From Gracilaria domingensis (lineage: Eukaryota > Rhodophyta > Florideophyceae > Gracilariales > Gracilariaceae): a DNA stretch of 64,000 nucleotides. Numbering within the stretch: position 1 is the first letter of the stretch; the number at the start of each line of letters is the position of its first letter. The stretch is taken from contig VCMS01000046.1 in the NCBI GenBank assembly GCA_022539475.1, positions 19,609 to 83,608 of the forward strand, read 5' to 3'. A model generated the notes under the pieces. It was not told the DNA's origin, did no database searches, and saw only the letters and a list, made by a program, of their open reading frames with translations. The translations under genes and the position numbers were made by a program. Shown here piece after piece: positions 8,852 through 19,758 of this stretch.

Positions 8852-8995
8852 TTTTGCGAGTTACTAGGTCCCTCGACTTTTCTAGCGCAACGTTTCTGTT
8901 TTGCTCTTATCAATGGTACGTTCTATCGCATTTCAACTGTATCCAACGGAGCATTGACTAACTTATGGATACTTTCTGCTTGCGTATACAGGAAA
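8852..8995 (+). repeat. 140-bp direct repeat, copy 1, with intron-like signals
   Basis: Begins TTTTGCGAGTTACTAGGTCC and recurs at 9233-9380 with about 95% identity. Inside, ATG|GTACGT (donor at 8916) is followed by TTGACTAACTTATGG, a pyrimidine tract and ACAG ending at 8991, a plausible 76-nt intron with branch site. No convincing protein is read on either side. Confidence 0.6.
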
Positions 8996-9232
8996 ACGAC
9001 CAATTTCATTTCGTTGAGAGGCTCTCAAGATCGATCTCTGGCTGTTCGGGATAGGCGATTCTGGTACTTGGTTGGGACATAGGCTGCTCTTTCGTTTATC
9101 GCATCTTGAGGTATGTTTGCTGCATGGGCATTCTTAGTGTCCTTGGTTGTGAGTTCTCGCTTCGACACCTTTCGCGCTTTACGATGATGGTGGGCTGGTA
9201 ATCTAACCGATCCCTTTCCTTCTTCTTTTTCA

Positions 9233-9380
9233 TTTTGCGAGTTACTAGGTCCCTCGACTTTTCTAGCGCAACATTTCTGTTTTGCTTTATCAATGGTACG
9301 TTCCATCGCATTTCAAATGTATCCAACGGATCATTGACTAACTTATGGATACTTTCTGCTTGCGTATACAGGTAAATGAC
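9233..9380 (+). repeat. 140-bp direct repeat, copy 2, with intron-like signals
   Basis: Partner of 8852-8995, separated by about 240 bp of unrelated sequence. The same donor (9296), branch-like TTGACTAAC and acceptor (9371) are kept, again giving a 76-nt intron. Retention of all splice-type signals in both copies suggests they matter, or that the duplication is recent. Confidence 0.6.
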
Positions 9381-9417
9381 TTTTGATGCGGACGTAGCTC
9401 ACGAGTTGCAGGTGCAG

Positions 9418-9569
9418 GTTCCTCAAGTAGGGAACCATGCATCTGGGCATGGTTCCCTACATGAGGAACGGAGAGGATGAGGCGCTTCGCGCCTCATCCT
9501 CTCGGAGTGCGTATTTGTTCTACCGATACAGCCGATGGTGGACGTGCAGTCTGCGGCATCTGCCGCAGA
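9418..9569. repeat. Three hairpins in a row
   Basis: Hairpin 1: 9418-9440 with 9447-9469, 23-bp arms, one mismatch, 6-base loop. Hairpin 2: 9471-9485 with 9489-9503, perfect 15-bp arms (GAGAGGATGAGGCGC), 3-base loop. Hairpin 3: 9550-9558 with 9561-9569, perfect 9-bp arms (TCTGCGGCA), 2-base gap. All three fall within 152 bp. Confidence 0.8.
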
Positions 9570-10000
9570 TTGCGCCTACACCCGCTCCATCATGGGGATA
9601 TGGTACATGTAATATAGCGAAGTAGTGGTTAGCAAAAGCGGTCGATAGAAGAATAGATACGAATAAAACGGTATGATTTCATAATGGGCATCATCTGTAG
9701 TAGCACTAGTATTCCATGCGTTGCAGGGTATCATTCCGCAGAAGGTATCGTGTAATGTGCACCTTAATGGAAACTGAACCTAGACTTCGCGAAATACAGT
9801 TCAGGTAGCCCTCGACTAAAGAACTAGCACGAGTGGAAAACCCACCAGTATTTACTGCACAGCGATTCTGGACGACCCAAGCAATTATCTGCAAATTTTG
9901 AAATAATTGATCTCGATATTTTTTCAAAAACTTTACTGGACGACCCTTGCCAATTTCTGGACGACCCTCGCCAAAAACTAGCATCTGCAAGAGACAGACG
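9570..10000. other. No gene seen; short repeated motif
   Basis: AT-rich DNA without a supported gene. The decamer TGGACGACCC occurs three times (near 9869, 9937, 9957), suggesting a small local duplication. Confidence 0.4.
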
Positions 10001-11044
10001 TATCGGTTACGATATAAGAGGTGATCTCCCGGTCACCTCCTCCTTCAGTAAAGGGTAACCGAGTCCGGCTCTGGACTAAGTTCGCCTGGGCGAAGTGTAC
10101 AACTCCCTCAGGAGGGTCACCGCGTACGGTACGGATTGGATTCATCCCTCGGGATCACTCAGGCAATACTGACCATTGTGGCCTTGCCTTCGGGCTTAAT
10201 TATTCCGTGTCTTCGGACTTTCTGTTTCGTTTACTGTGCACTTGAACTGCTTTCACCACAATTGGTAGCGTTTCTGTTTCTGTATAGAGTTGTGCCGCGT
10301 GGGCTTAATACACATCGTCGTCTCCCGGCGCCGGGTCTGTTCCCGCTTGCCGCACGTCCCGCCGAGGGATTCCTCTCCTTTCCTCCCTTGGTTTTCCCTT
10401 CATTTTCCACTTTTGTCTAGGGCTTACACCGCTCTACGGTACCTTTCCTTCCGACCATTCCGTCACTTCTCGCCGAATTCTTGGATCAGGCCCGTTCACC
10501 CGTCAACCTCCGTAGGTATATCCCGTACCACGAGCGGTCTTACACCGGCACTATCCGTGTTCGGAGGGCTCACCACTGAGTTCACCTCGTCTAGAGACGA
10601 AAGAGAGATCTAAAGAGGGCAAGGACACCAACGCCTTGATAGACGATCCCATCGCTGGGGTTTTGCACTACAGTAAGTAACAGAAAACAAATAAAACACT
10701 CTAGAGAGTCCACTGTTCCACAGTACCTCCCCAAAAACCAATTGATCACTAATCGTGAGACTTCTCGACAAGAACGAGAACGAAAGAAAGAATTCAACCC
10801 GTTCTAAGTCGGGAGACCACTTGTAGTCTGAAGACACGGAATAAATAAGCCCCGAAGGCAAGGCCACAATGGTCAGTATTCTCTGAGTGATCCCGAGGGA
10901 TGAATTCAATCCGTACCGTACGCGGTGACCCTCCTGAGGGAGTTGAACACTTCGCGCAGGCGAACTTAGTCCAGAGCCGGACTCGGTTACCCTTTACTGA
11001 AGGAGGAGGTGACCTGGAGATCACCTCTTATATCGTAACCGATA
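10001..11044. mobile_element. Foldback (MITE-like) element with long inverted arms
   Basis: Left arm 10001-10219 and right arm 10826-11044 are inverted copies of about 219 bp, roughly 94% alike, starting TATCGGTTACGATATAAGAG. Each arm also has internal dyads (AGGTGATCTCC...GGTCACCT). The 600-bp centre holds only short, unconvincing frames. No transposase, so it would be moved in trans if mobile. A single arm plus adjoining DNA recurs at 20471-20735. I see no clear target duplication. Confidence 0.75.
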
Positions 11045-11382
11045 AATTAGTTAAACTAAATTAAATAATCTAATGCACACCTAAGCAGGTCCATACACGT
11101 GGTGCACGTGACAACCCGCGGCAGTGGCCAGTAAAATATCCAACAATCATAACAAGACATGTGTGAACACACCCATTCCTACACACGCGTACACGCGACC
11201 AATACGCATCTGCGCCACGTCATGGCCGACCCCTCAGGGTGCCATACCTCAATACTGCCGAAAAGTAACCCATCCGTGGGCCAATACTCATACCTTCCAA
11301 GTACCCGGAATCATCCTTACCAGGGGTTTATGAAATCATTTTCCGTATACCAGGCAAGCACGTTTTGCTCTACCAAAAGATT
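11045..11382. repeat. Sequence adjoining the foldback, shared with the copy near 20.6 kb
   Basis: The first about 105 bp (AAATTAGTTAAACTAAATTA..., then CACGTGGTGCACGTGAC and GCCAGTAAA) are matched at about 20622-20730. The repeat family is therefore longer than the inverted arm alone. The remaining part to 11382 shows no gene. Confidence 0.6.
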
Positions 11383-11982
11383 TAAATGTCGAGTTTATGT
11401 TTGCTGTTTGTAATGTGAATAACGTTTTACTGAAAAATGGAGAAACAATATTTACCTGAAAATATTTCTTATCAGTTAAAGAGAAGTTCTTGTTATTATT
11501 TACAAAAGAGGAAATTTTCAGAGCTTGATTGGGTTCACTTTAATATCTGTGTGGTCTACATAATAATGTTGACAATGAAATTTAGCTATCGATCAAAATC
11601 GTATGCAAATGATTGTTCAGCCAAAACAGAGCAGAGCTCAATTTTATGTCATAACAACATTTGTGATTGTCTAAGACGACGTTTGAACTGCGCTCCATGA
11701 GAAACAGCCTACCGCTTAATACGTTTAATTACTTATAGTAAGCTAGTGGAGATTCAAACTTTCTGTGTGAAGATAGTAAGTGTTTGACAAAAATGTTTTC
11801 AGAAACTTGCAAACTTGCTTTACTTTTAAACGAGATTTTTCAATGTATTTTTTTTCTATTCTTGTTTTGTGTCTATTAGTATCAAGGTTTGTCACAATAT
11901 AGAATCATTTGAGCCTGAAGTAGACAAAGATGATTTGGATTTTTTAGTCCTGAACATTATTTCCCGCAAGGTCTTGATACTC
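11383..11982 (+). mobile_element. Internal fragment of a PIF/Harbinger element
   Basis: Closely matches the reverse complement of 35497-36149, i.e. the 3' part of the DDE transposase gene of element D and following non-coding DNA. An 87-codon frame (11437-11697) differs from the counterpart in D at only about six residues. It lacks the 63-bp duplication found in D. Both ends of the homology are internal to D, so this is a partial copy with no inverted repeats of its own. Confidence 0.75.
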
Positions 11983-12161
11983 CTCGTAGAAAACCTATAT
12001 AACTTAGTATTTCACCATGCAACAACAATGTTGCAACACAACTGCGATGAAGGTCTGCAAGGATTTTTTTTGTCAAAACACGATTTTCCCGCACCTTCCA
12101 GCGAAAGAGCTAGCCCCTCCATCATCGCCGCCATTCCCTCCTTTCGGCTTCTCACACTGCC

Positions 12162-13927
12162 ATGCTTATCTTCAACGCTTCGGAAGAATGGCCTACCAAT
12201 GGAGAGGGAACTTTTGATCTTCCTCCCCTTGAATCGGCAGCCAACCCCACAGTGATCAACTGGCGCGGCGTTCGTTTTGCCGATGTCACTAAAGAGCTGT
12301 ACTACGAGAAAGATGGCCTTGAATTCTCCTGCGATTTCAAAAGCATGAATGTTTGCGCCAGGACTGGGGAGTCTCCTGACATCAATCCAACTGCTCTGCA
12401 ATGGCTCTACAAGCATACTCCGGTGCAAGTCAAGTGGGAGAACCTGACAGCCATGAGTGGCCTATACTACATTATGGCCGGTATTTCATTGCGTGAAGCA
12501 GTACAGGCAATTGGTCAGGGCCTCTCCAACTCCGTTCCTCTTCAAGAGGCATTCTATCCAATTTTAGGCTGCCAGGCGATTCAGAATCCAACATATACTG
12601 GGACATATATGCCGAAAGGGAACACAAAGATAGTGATGTGGACAGTAACCTGCATACTCTTACTTTGGCGGTTTTTTACGCTCACAAAGGTCCACAATCT
12701 CAAGGCCTTCTCAAAGCTAACGAGTTTCAGATTGCTCAACTTGAGGACCTTCTTTCTGCTATACGAGAAAATCCCCCGTCTAATACCAAGTATGTTCGTC
12801 TGTGGACAGACGGGGTCAACTCTGCGCACTTGGCGACGAGCGAGACGAAGGAACGTTCAAAATGGATATTCCACGGCTTGCTTCCATACGCCGTGTTTCC
12901 TGTTGCTTGGCTCAGCTCCGGAGAAGAGAAGGACGAGATCAGTATGTGGTCTACGTGTGAGCAAATTCTGGCTGATGGTGCTTTAGGGTGTCTGTTTTCC
13001 ATTTCACAAAGCTCAAGTGCATGCTATCCCTTGATTGGAAAGGAATTTTACTGCAATCGATTGCCAGCGACGGCCGTCAAAACTGTCGGGAATGGGCTTT
13101 CAATCAATCAAAACCTAGCAAAGCTGGCTGCTGCGATCCATTCTGGAGTTCTGGATGATACTGTTACTTATCATATTGCAGATGCCCAAAACTTCATACG
13201 ATTGTCCTACTATATGACAAGGAAAGCAGATGTGAGCATGGCACATGCTGTTAACTGCGAGGAATGCCTCCATGCCACATTCCGAGAACATCAAGGCTTT
13301 CTTACTGCTCTCCATGAGTGTTGCGACCTGTATAGAACTGATACCGACGAAGATCTCCAGTTGCGACTAAACAAGACTTGGATATCTTACCCGTACCCCA
13401 AAGTAAGAGCCAGAAGAGGGTACGTCGATTGGCATGGAATAAGAGAGTTTGCACCCGGAGCTGGAAGGTTTGCCAAGCTAATGCTTCCAGTGTTCGCTGA
13501 GACGTTCAAAGAGAATCTGCACATTGTTGCGATTTCTCATAATGGTCTGCCTAGCTTGGAGTAATGTCTAGTAGTATCGGCATATCCATGTTCAGACGGT
13601 CCCGTGAGATACATGGTTTTGCTCGTTCATGGTCGGAAACTTTTCTGTTTGGACTGCCGCCTTTTCTACTAAGTTAGACTGAACATCAGAGATTTGAACA
13701 GAGTACATGACGGACTACAAGGACGTTCCTTGAAAGGAAAGATCAGCGATCCTTTTAGGCATCCGAAGATGGACGAGCTACTAGAGAGCTTCGAGTTCAG
13801 TGTGTTACAAGATGTCTCTTCTGTCAATTGGGGAATGTGGGGTCTCAAGAATCTCACAGAGGACGAGGAAGAACACCACACCATTGCAAGCAGTGTAACT
13901 GAGAAATTCAAGTCCTTAACGGCATAG
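12162..13927 (+). CDS. Spliced gene of unknown function
   Basis: Starts at ATG 12162 (MLIFNASEEWPTNGEG). Reading runs in one frame to about 12565, then in a second frame (LPGDSESNIYWDIYAEREHKD...) to 13560, so an indel or tiny intron lies near 12.57 kb. An intron at 13561-13689 (GTAATG...TACTAAG...CATCAG) joins the second frame in phase to a last exon ending at 13927 (stop TAG), rich in acidic and Ser residues. Total about 540 residues, no signal peptide or obvious membrane segment. The stretch RLWTDG...KERSKWIFHGLLPYAVFPVAWL faintly recalls HET-type domains, too weakly to name. Could be a degenerate host gene or element cargo; no TIRs seen around it. Confidence 0.5.
13561..13689 (+). other. 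Putative intron of the unknown gene
   Basis: GGA|GTAATG donor, TACTAAG branch-like site 20 nt before the CATCAG acceptor, 129 nt long. Joining gives GA+A in frame with the downstream exon; the ORF otherwise stops directly at the donor. Confidence 0.5.
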
Positions 13928-14261
13928 GTATATGGTTCGATTTGTAGAGTTGTGCGCAGGGCTACCGAAAAATGTATTGCAATGTTTTATTTGTAAAAAC
14001 TGAGCCTCGAGATCGCAGTTCGGAGTATGCAGTGTATCTGGGTACAGCTCTTACGTTGAAGGTCAGTTGGGCTGTTGCGCCAAAGCCGATGCCTCTCATC
14101 ACAGAATTACGGTATTATTGTTCGCTAGGTTGACGAGCTTCCGCCCTCAAGATCTTAAATGTCTCATAAAAAGGAGGGGGGGTGACTGAAACGGACCACG
14201 TTCCCGTCGTGCGAATGGAAACCTTCCTAAGCACACAGCACCTTTTTACGCACAGGCACTG
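13928..14261. other. No gene seen
   Basis: Non-coding DNA between the unknown gene and the SINE; nothing further supported. Confidence 0.4.
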
Positions 14262-14645
14262 TAGCGGCCATAGCTCAGTCGGTAACCACCTTCGTGTGCT
14301 TTTTGTGTGAGCTCGGGGTCCTGGGTTCAAACCCCGGCTCTGCTTTGCTCCCCTCTCGGTACACCACAGGCTGGGAGGGTTGGGAAAACAAAACAACCAG
14401 GATCGACGTAAATCTACTCCCCGAAATGCTATTGCGGTGACGACGAAGATCGAATAGAACCCGACGGCGGCGCAATCGCTCGCACCGCCAGTGTAGATTT
14501 TGTTCCTGTAGAGCAGCATAAGTCCGAGGCGTGTCAATTCGCTCAATTCAGTGCTTTGAGGAGCAAGCTTCCCCAAGGGAAAACCTCGCAAAGCGCTTTT
14601 GCTGACAAATTTGATAGAGTATGCCTAAGACAAAAAAGTAAGTAA
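14262..14645 (+). repeat. tRNA-derived SINE
   Basis: The 5' head carries an RNA polymerase III A box (TAGCTCAGTCGGT at about 14270) and a B box (GGTTCAAACCC at about 14324) with tRNA-like spacing. The arms do not fold into a sound tRNA acceptor stem. A unique-looking body of about 300 bp follows, ending in an A-rich tail (AGACAAAAAAGTAAGTAAA) near 14645. This is the standard layout of a tRNA-derived SINE. LINE partner and target duplication not identified. Confidence 0.65.
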
Positions 14646-17280
14646 ATACGCTCACGTAACTGTTGAAGAGTTGATATGCAATTTGCTTTGAATTAGAACT
14701 TACTGATAACTTATTTACGGTACCTAGCTTATAGAAGTCACATCGAACAGTTAGCTATGGGGCATATTTGGATCGTTTCAAGTTTAAAATAGTACGAGAC
14801 TGAAAAAAATATTTGATTGGGTGTGCTTTTCTTGCGATCTAAACGCAGTAACAGTTTTTGACCGTTCTTTGAAAAAGGGTGTCCCAAAGTGTAAAATTTA
14901 TAATTTGTTTTGTTCTTTGTTTATGATGAAAACCTTTCTCTTGTCTAGTATCTCTGTACCAAACTTATGGCAGTGGTAATGACAAAACATTTCAAATGAT
15001 GACGTCAATTCAACTTGCAGAATATGTACAGGCATTTTTTCCAAATTGATGAGATCAGTGCCTAGAGAAGCAAGCTTCTCTAAGAAACGGTTGCAAAGCT
15101 CCTTTGAAAACAGTTTGCTGTGAATGCCGTGTTGTAAGTCGCAAATGTTTATAATATCGTTCATTAGTTAACTTCGCTTTTAAATACAGAAAGGTACTTT
15201 ATTTGTGCAAACTACAAAAGAATGTGATGCAAAGACTTAGAGAAGTCGAAGCAGCTCTTCCAAACATCTGTGGAGTAGTAGAATAAAATAGAAAATATTT
15301 TGGAATACTATTTGGGTATATATCCAAAACGTCTGCCTACAAAGATTTCCGCTTGGGTTGAATTTTATTCATTGGCATGTCACATATCTAAAGTAGATTG
15401 AACCTCCAAAAAGAGGCCAAAATGCGCCTTGTTTCACTGCGCATTTTTTTAAAATATTTTTCTTTTGTTTTATACTGTCTTTGAAAGAAAACACGCAATT
15501 CTATATACAACTGGCAAGATTTGACAGTGTACCAACTAGTCACCTACTAATGCCAAAAGAAAGCTTACTTGGCACAAAAAATAAGAATATTCTTTAGAAT
15601 AGCTCTACATTAGATCTGCAAAGCGGGTGCCCAAAGTACCAGGAGCTTTCTAACTAAATGAAAAATAAAAAGCAGATATGGTTTGTGTTACATCAACTAT
15701 AAAGAAGAACTACAGTTGTTACATATGTAGTGGTGGAGCTTTTAAGTACAAGGTGTTACGTATCGAAAGATAATTTCTAGGGAAGCCTTGCGTCTTTTAC
15801 TTTGAGAAGTTCAATTTTTCAAAAAGCTAATTTATGCTTATTGGAATTTGTTCCTTGTATCTCAGTAATCTTGCTAAAATGGTTTTCATTGGGGGTTTTC
15901 ACAGATGGGGCGTTCACAGTATTTGCTGCCCATTACTCTCGTTGAATTAGATCCCATTCTTAGCCATCAATGAGCACAAAGACTTATGCATACATGCATA
16001 GTCGTATACATTGTAATTCAAATTCCTTTCTGACAACAGAAGAGTGAGAAAGTATTCATTACGATGCACTAAAATAGGACTTCGGCCGTATTCAAAAACT
16101 TGTGCATGAAGGTAACTGACCTCCCACAAATTCTTCTGAAAATTTTTAACCCCTCGTTTCAAACAGACCACCATCAAGTCCCATTTTTGCGGCAAACCTT
16201 GAAATGTCTCTCAAAGACGAAAAGTTATATCGTCTCTCTCCACAACAAATGAGAAGACCGTTCTGATCCCCTCTGGTGTTAATCGGAAAGGTCTTCCTCC
16301 CAACATGCGACAAAGTGGAAAAATGCATATGAGAGGCGCTCACGCAAAGACACACAGAGAGAATTCTCCCCGCAGTGTTTTGTACCAAACAAGTGACTGA
16401 TAAAGGTTGTTTGGGGTTGTCGGTTGTATTTTTTGTTTTTTTTCGCGTGTTTCTATGACGCTTAAGGGTTTGATTTTTATGCGTTCTTGCATGTGTATGA
16501 AGCAATTTTGTTCGGCTAGCTTGCGAAAATGTTTGTAGCCCGTTCGAGACGGGAGAGGAGTCAATTAAAAGCTTATCATCTCAGCTCTTATATGCCGTAA
16601 GTGAAAGAATTGCTTCGTGTTGAGATCTATCGTTAGATCTGCTCTGGTCCCGGAGTGGGACTAGGCAGAAACAGCACAGTCCTGTGTCGCGGCTTGGGGG
16701 TGGGCTGTTCGAAACGACGGAAATTAGGCGCACAGTGGCAGCCCGCCGGTGGGCTGCATGTGCAACGCAACTTACGGCTCCTGCGGAGAGCTGCGTCGCG
16801 CTTGCAGACTTACGGCTCTGCGTAGAGCTTCGTCACGCTTGGTCAAAGACAGTCTTAAGGCTCTAGTTTACTGAGTTGTAGATAGATACAGTAAGATAAT
16901 TACCACCAGACTAAAGACGATCGCTACCTATCCAGATCTAAGTACAAGTGCGCCGGCGACGGCGTCGGCAAGCGGGGACGTTCTCAACGCCTCATACAGA
17001 CCTTTAGCCGCCGTCGTCGAACAGGGCGCAGTTTGCAGAGGGTCCCCTATAGGCTTCTCCCACGACACTTTGAAGATCGCTGAGTTCTAGCAGGGACAGT
17101 GTGAAGCTCTCGGAGTTTTGAGGTGCTGCTAGGGATTTGCAGAAGGTCGGATAAGTGTGATTCTTATACTTGTTTACAGTCCGCGAAATTCCAATAGCAG
17201 TAGCTCTGACATCTGCTCCGCAGACCCATCTTGACCCAACTGTTCTAGCAGGACCACACCAGCCGCTTTTGATAGCCTTC
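14646..17280. other. AT-rich stretch, no gene supported
   Basis: Several short frames (for example 14898-15164 minus, 88 codons) are no better than chance in AT-rich DNA. Around 16765-16845 a roughly 36-bp unit (ACTTACGGCTC...GAGAGCTGCGTCGCGCTT) is duplicated in tandem. The part 16.6-17.3 kb is more GC-rich and may belong to an unidentified repeat. Confidence 0.4.
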
Positions 17281-17487
17281 CCGCCATGCATAAAAGCATG
17301 GTAGCACTAAAAAATTAGCGTGCGTTGCCGCAGTATAAAATACAATACGTAGCTCAATAAAAAGAGGGCAAAAGTACAAAGCTCACGAGACATTCTTTAA
17401 TAGATGACACAGTAACCTTAGTACTTTGTGGCATCTCTTTTCTTATCAATGACAGCCAGACACCTACGCCTGATGCTGTTATACAGC

Positions 17488-18447
17488 TTAAGCAAGTACT
17501 CGGGCTCTATCGACGCGCACGGCTCGACAATAGCGGCCTTCAATTCCTGAACATTCTCGTAGGCTTCTTTGACCTCTGTAAATTCTACGGACCAGATAGC
17601 CCCTCACATTTTCAATTAACTTGAGGTAAGAGGGCCTACCGGGCGACGGTAGGGTTCGTTTATGGCGCGTACAGAGCCAGTCACGGCTCAAAGCAGAGAT
17701 GTCGATAACGGCGTTATCTTGTTTAAATATAAATGGATGCGATTCTCCAAAAGTGTGAACTAACAACGGAAGCAAATCGAACCTCAATGTGTTACAGTAC
17801 TTCTCAAAGTTCTGCTTAACATCTAAAAAGACAATATCCGAAACGCCATAAAACGAAATGGCACCCCACACCATCACTGAGCCACCTCTATTCTGACGAG
17901 TACAGAAGCAGCGTGGCTGCTTCCGTAAATCGTGCCAGGATTTAGCAAAACCATCCGGGCCCTCTAAGTTAAACTTCTCCTCGTCTTAACATATTACGCG
18001 AACCCAGAATAGATCCCCTTTTGTTACGTGGCGACAAGCCCAAACCAGCCTGGCCTCTTTATGTTTTGAGGTCAGTCTAGGACTCGTTTTGTAATTTCGA
18101 TACTTGAGGTGAAGTTGCGCATGCAATATCTGCTGAACGTGGCGAACTGTGATGGGTAAGTCTAAACGCTGACGCAGTTGAGAAGCGCTATAATCACCTG
18201 TATAATCCAGTCCAATCAGGAGCGCTTTGACCCAGGTTGATACTTCCGTTGCATTTGTTGGCTTAAACTGTTTGTTTTTTAACTTCTGTCGCTTTAAAAA
18301 GCGATAAATGGTCAAGTTGGAATGCTTTATTGGTCTGCAATGACACAGATAGGTACAAGAGCATGGGCTAATGCCAGGATTTGACGCTGCTCTATTGTGC
18401 TGAGGTACCCGTTCTTTGGCATTGAGGGGATACAAGCTATGAAACAA
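17488..18447 (-). pseudogene. Tc1/mariner transposase (DD34E) relic
   Basis: One reading frame of 320 codons, broken by a single in-frame TAA at 17986-17988, where relatives have a Ser just before the first catalytic Asp. N-terminal part: helix-turn-helix type (SASQLRQRLDLPITVRHVQQILHAQ). After the stop: DEEKFNLEGPDGFAKSWHDLRK (first Asp), GGSVMVWGAISFYG, FIFKQDNAV (second Asp) and KLIENVRGYLVRRIY (Glu). Thirty-four residues lie between second Asp and Glu, i.e. DD34E. The usual SPDLNP before the Glu is degraded to RPSYLKL. The enzyme would have inserted at TA dinucleotides. I could not find clear TIRs in 17.28-17.42 or 18.45-18.65 kb, so boundaries are open. Probably inactive. Confidence 0.8.
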
Positions 18448-18924
18448 AGCTGCTCACGTGAGTGGGACAGCTTTGTGATCTATGAAACACTACGGATGTC
18501 TTCATATATATGTTTATTTGGCGCCAATTATGGCGCGTGGGTGTTTGTATTCGTTGTAACTTCGCGGTCGCTTTTGGCGCCATCGTACTGTTAATGACAC
18601 TAACGCCGGGTGCGGGAGTCAATTTGGATTTGGTTTACACACAACCCTTTAATGAGCGAGGTCCTTTACTGTGATGCTAAAAAAGATTCGAGAAGGAATT
18701 AAGGACTGAGCTATGCTATTGTCTGTGCTTGGTGTTATTCGATTTTCGCCGACTGTAATGGATCTTTATCTCTCAGGCACTGGGTTGGTATAAAGTCCTT
18801 CTCAACATACAAAATATGAAATAAAACGCAAGAGGGGCAAATATCTGGATGGAAGATTGTGTCGTGGACGTCAGGTACAGTGTAAAAATTTCAGATATAA
18901 GACAGTTCCCAGATCCTCCGAACA
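18448..18924. other. No gene seen
   Basis: Non-coding flank between the mariner relic and the piggyBac left end. No feature beyond a weak GGCGCC palindrome near 18520. Confidence 0.4.
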
Positions 18925-18946
18925 TTAACCCTTTTGAGACGGTTCG

Positions 18947-19061
18947 CTTATGTCTAGCTCACTAGACATAAGCGGCGAACATGATTGGACAACCAATAAA
19001 ACCGTTCGTCCTCAGCGCGCCACTTGTTTGCTTCGCTTATGTCTAGTGAGCTAGACATAAG
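18947..19061. repeat. piggyBac subterminal palindromes (left pair)
   Basis: CTTATGTCTAG-CTCA-CTAGACATAAG at 18947-18972, and the same palindrome with loop TGAG at 19036-19061. A third copy is at 27625-27650 near the right end. Likely transposase-binding or structural sites. Confidence 0.75.
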
Positions 19062-19758
19062 CGAAATCGCTGCCAATGGCTGCAAATTCAATCGGTTTGA
19101 GATCAGACCAATCATCGTAGTAATTGTGTCGCAATCTTTGACCCAATAGAATTGCATAGCAAAGATAGGCCACATAATCTGCACCATCTATCTGAAGATG
19201 AATGTTTGCATGCCGCTGCATGTGGCGGGGAGCGCATAGCAGCGTAACAGCGGTTTCGCAAATGCCCATAATACCGCCAATTTTGGTGGTCACTCTCTAT
19301 CTGTCTCACGGCCACCATGCCTCGTTTCAACCGCCGACGTCTCCCCGGTTGTCCTCAAACTCGCCGGCCAACACTACAGACAGTACAAACACCTCTAAAA
19401 CGGCCAAACGCACTGCAGGCGCCGCGCCAGTCGTGCCTTCATCTCCACCGCCTCCAGCAGCACCAGCACCATTTTCAGTGCCACAAACCTTGCGCTTCTT
19501 TGGTCCCTCTTGAGTACACGCAAAGCCGCTCCTCCACGCCTACATACGTGCCGCCTGCCGTCCAGATTGCCAGATTGTCTTCCTCCGCCAGGTTTCCTGT
19601 CGTTGCGCCCACTGGGCGCACCATCTTGTTCCCTGAGAGCACCCCGTCTGCTGGACCCAACACTTGTAGCCTTCCGTCAGCACCGTGCCTGTTTGTTCGT
19701 CCTTGGAAACACTAAGAAAAGCTGCGCATCTTTGTTTACAAATATTGTTCAATGTGGT

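Noticed and set aside
12800-12960. HET-domain resemblance in the unknown gene
   Set aside because: Only a few scattered positions agree (WTDG, ER, WL); not enough to name a family.
14262-14340. Functional tRNA gene
   Set aside because: A and B boxes are good but the acceptor ends do not pair, and the unit continues into a SINE body and A-rich tail.
17281-17420. Terminal inverted repeat of the Tc1/mariner relic
   Set aside because: No sequence here pairs convincingly with 18450-18650, and no TA-flanked ends could be fixed.
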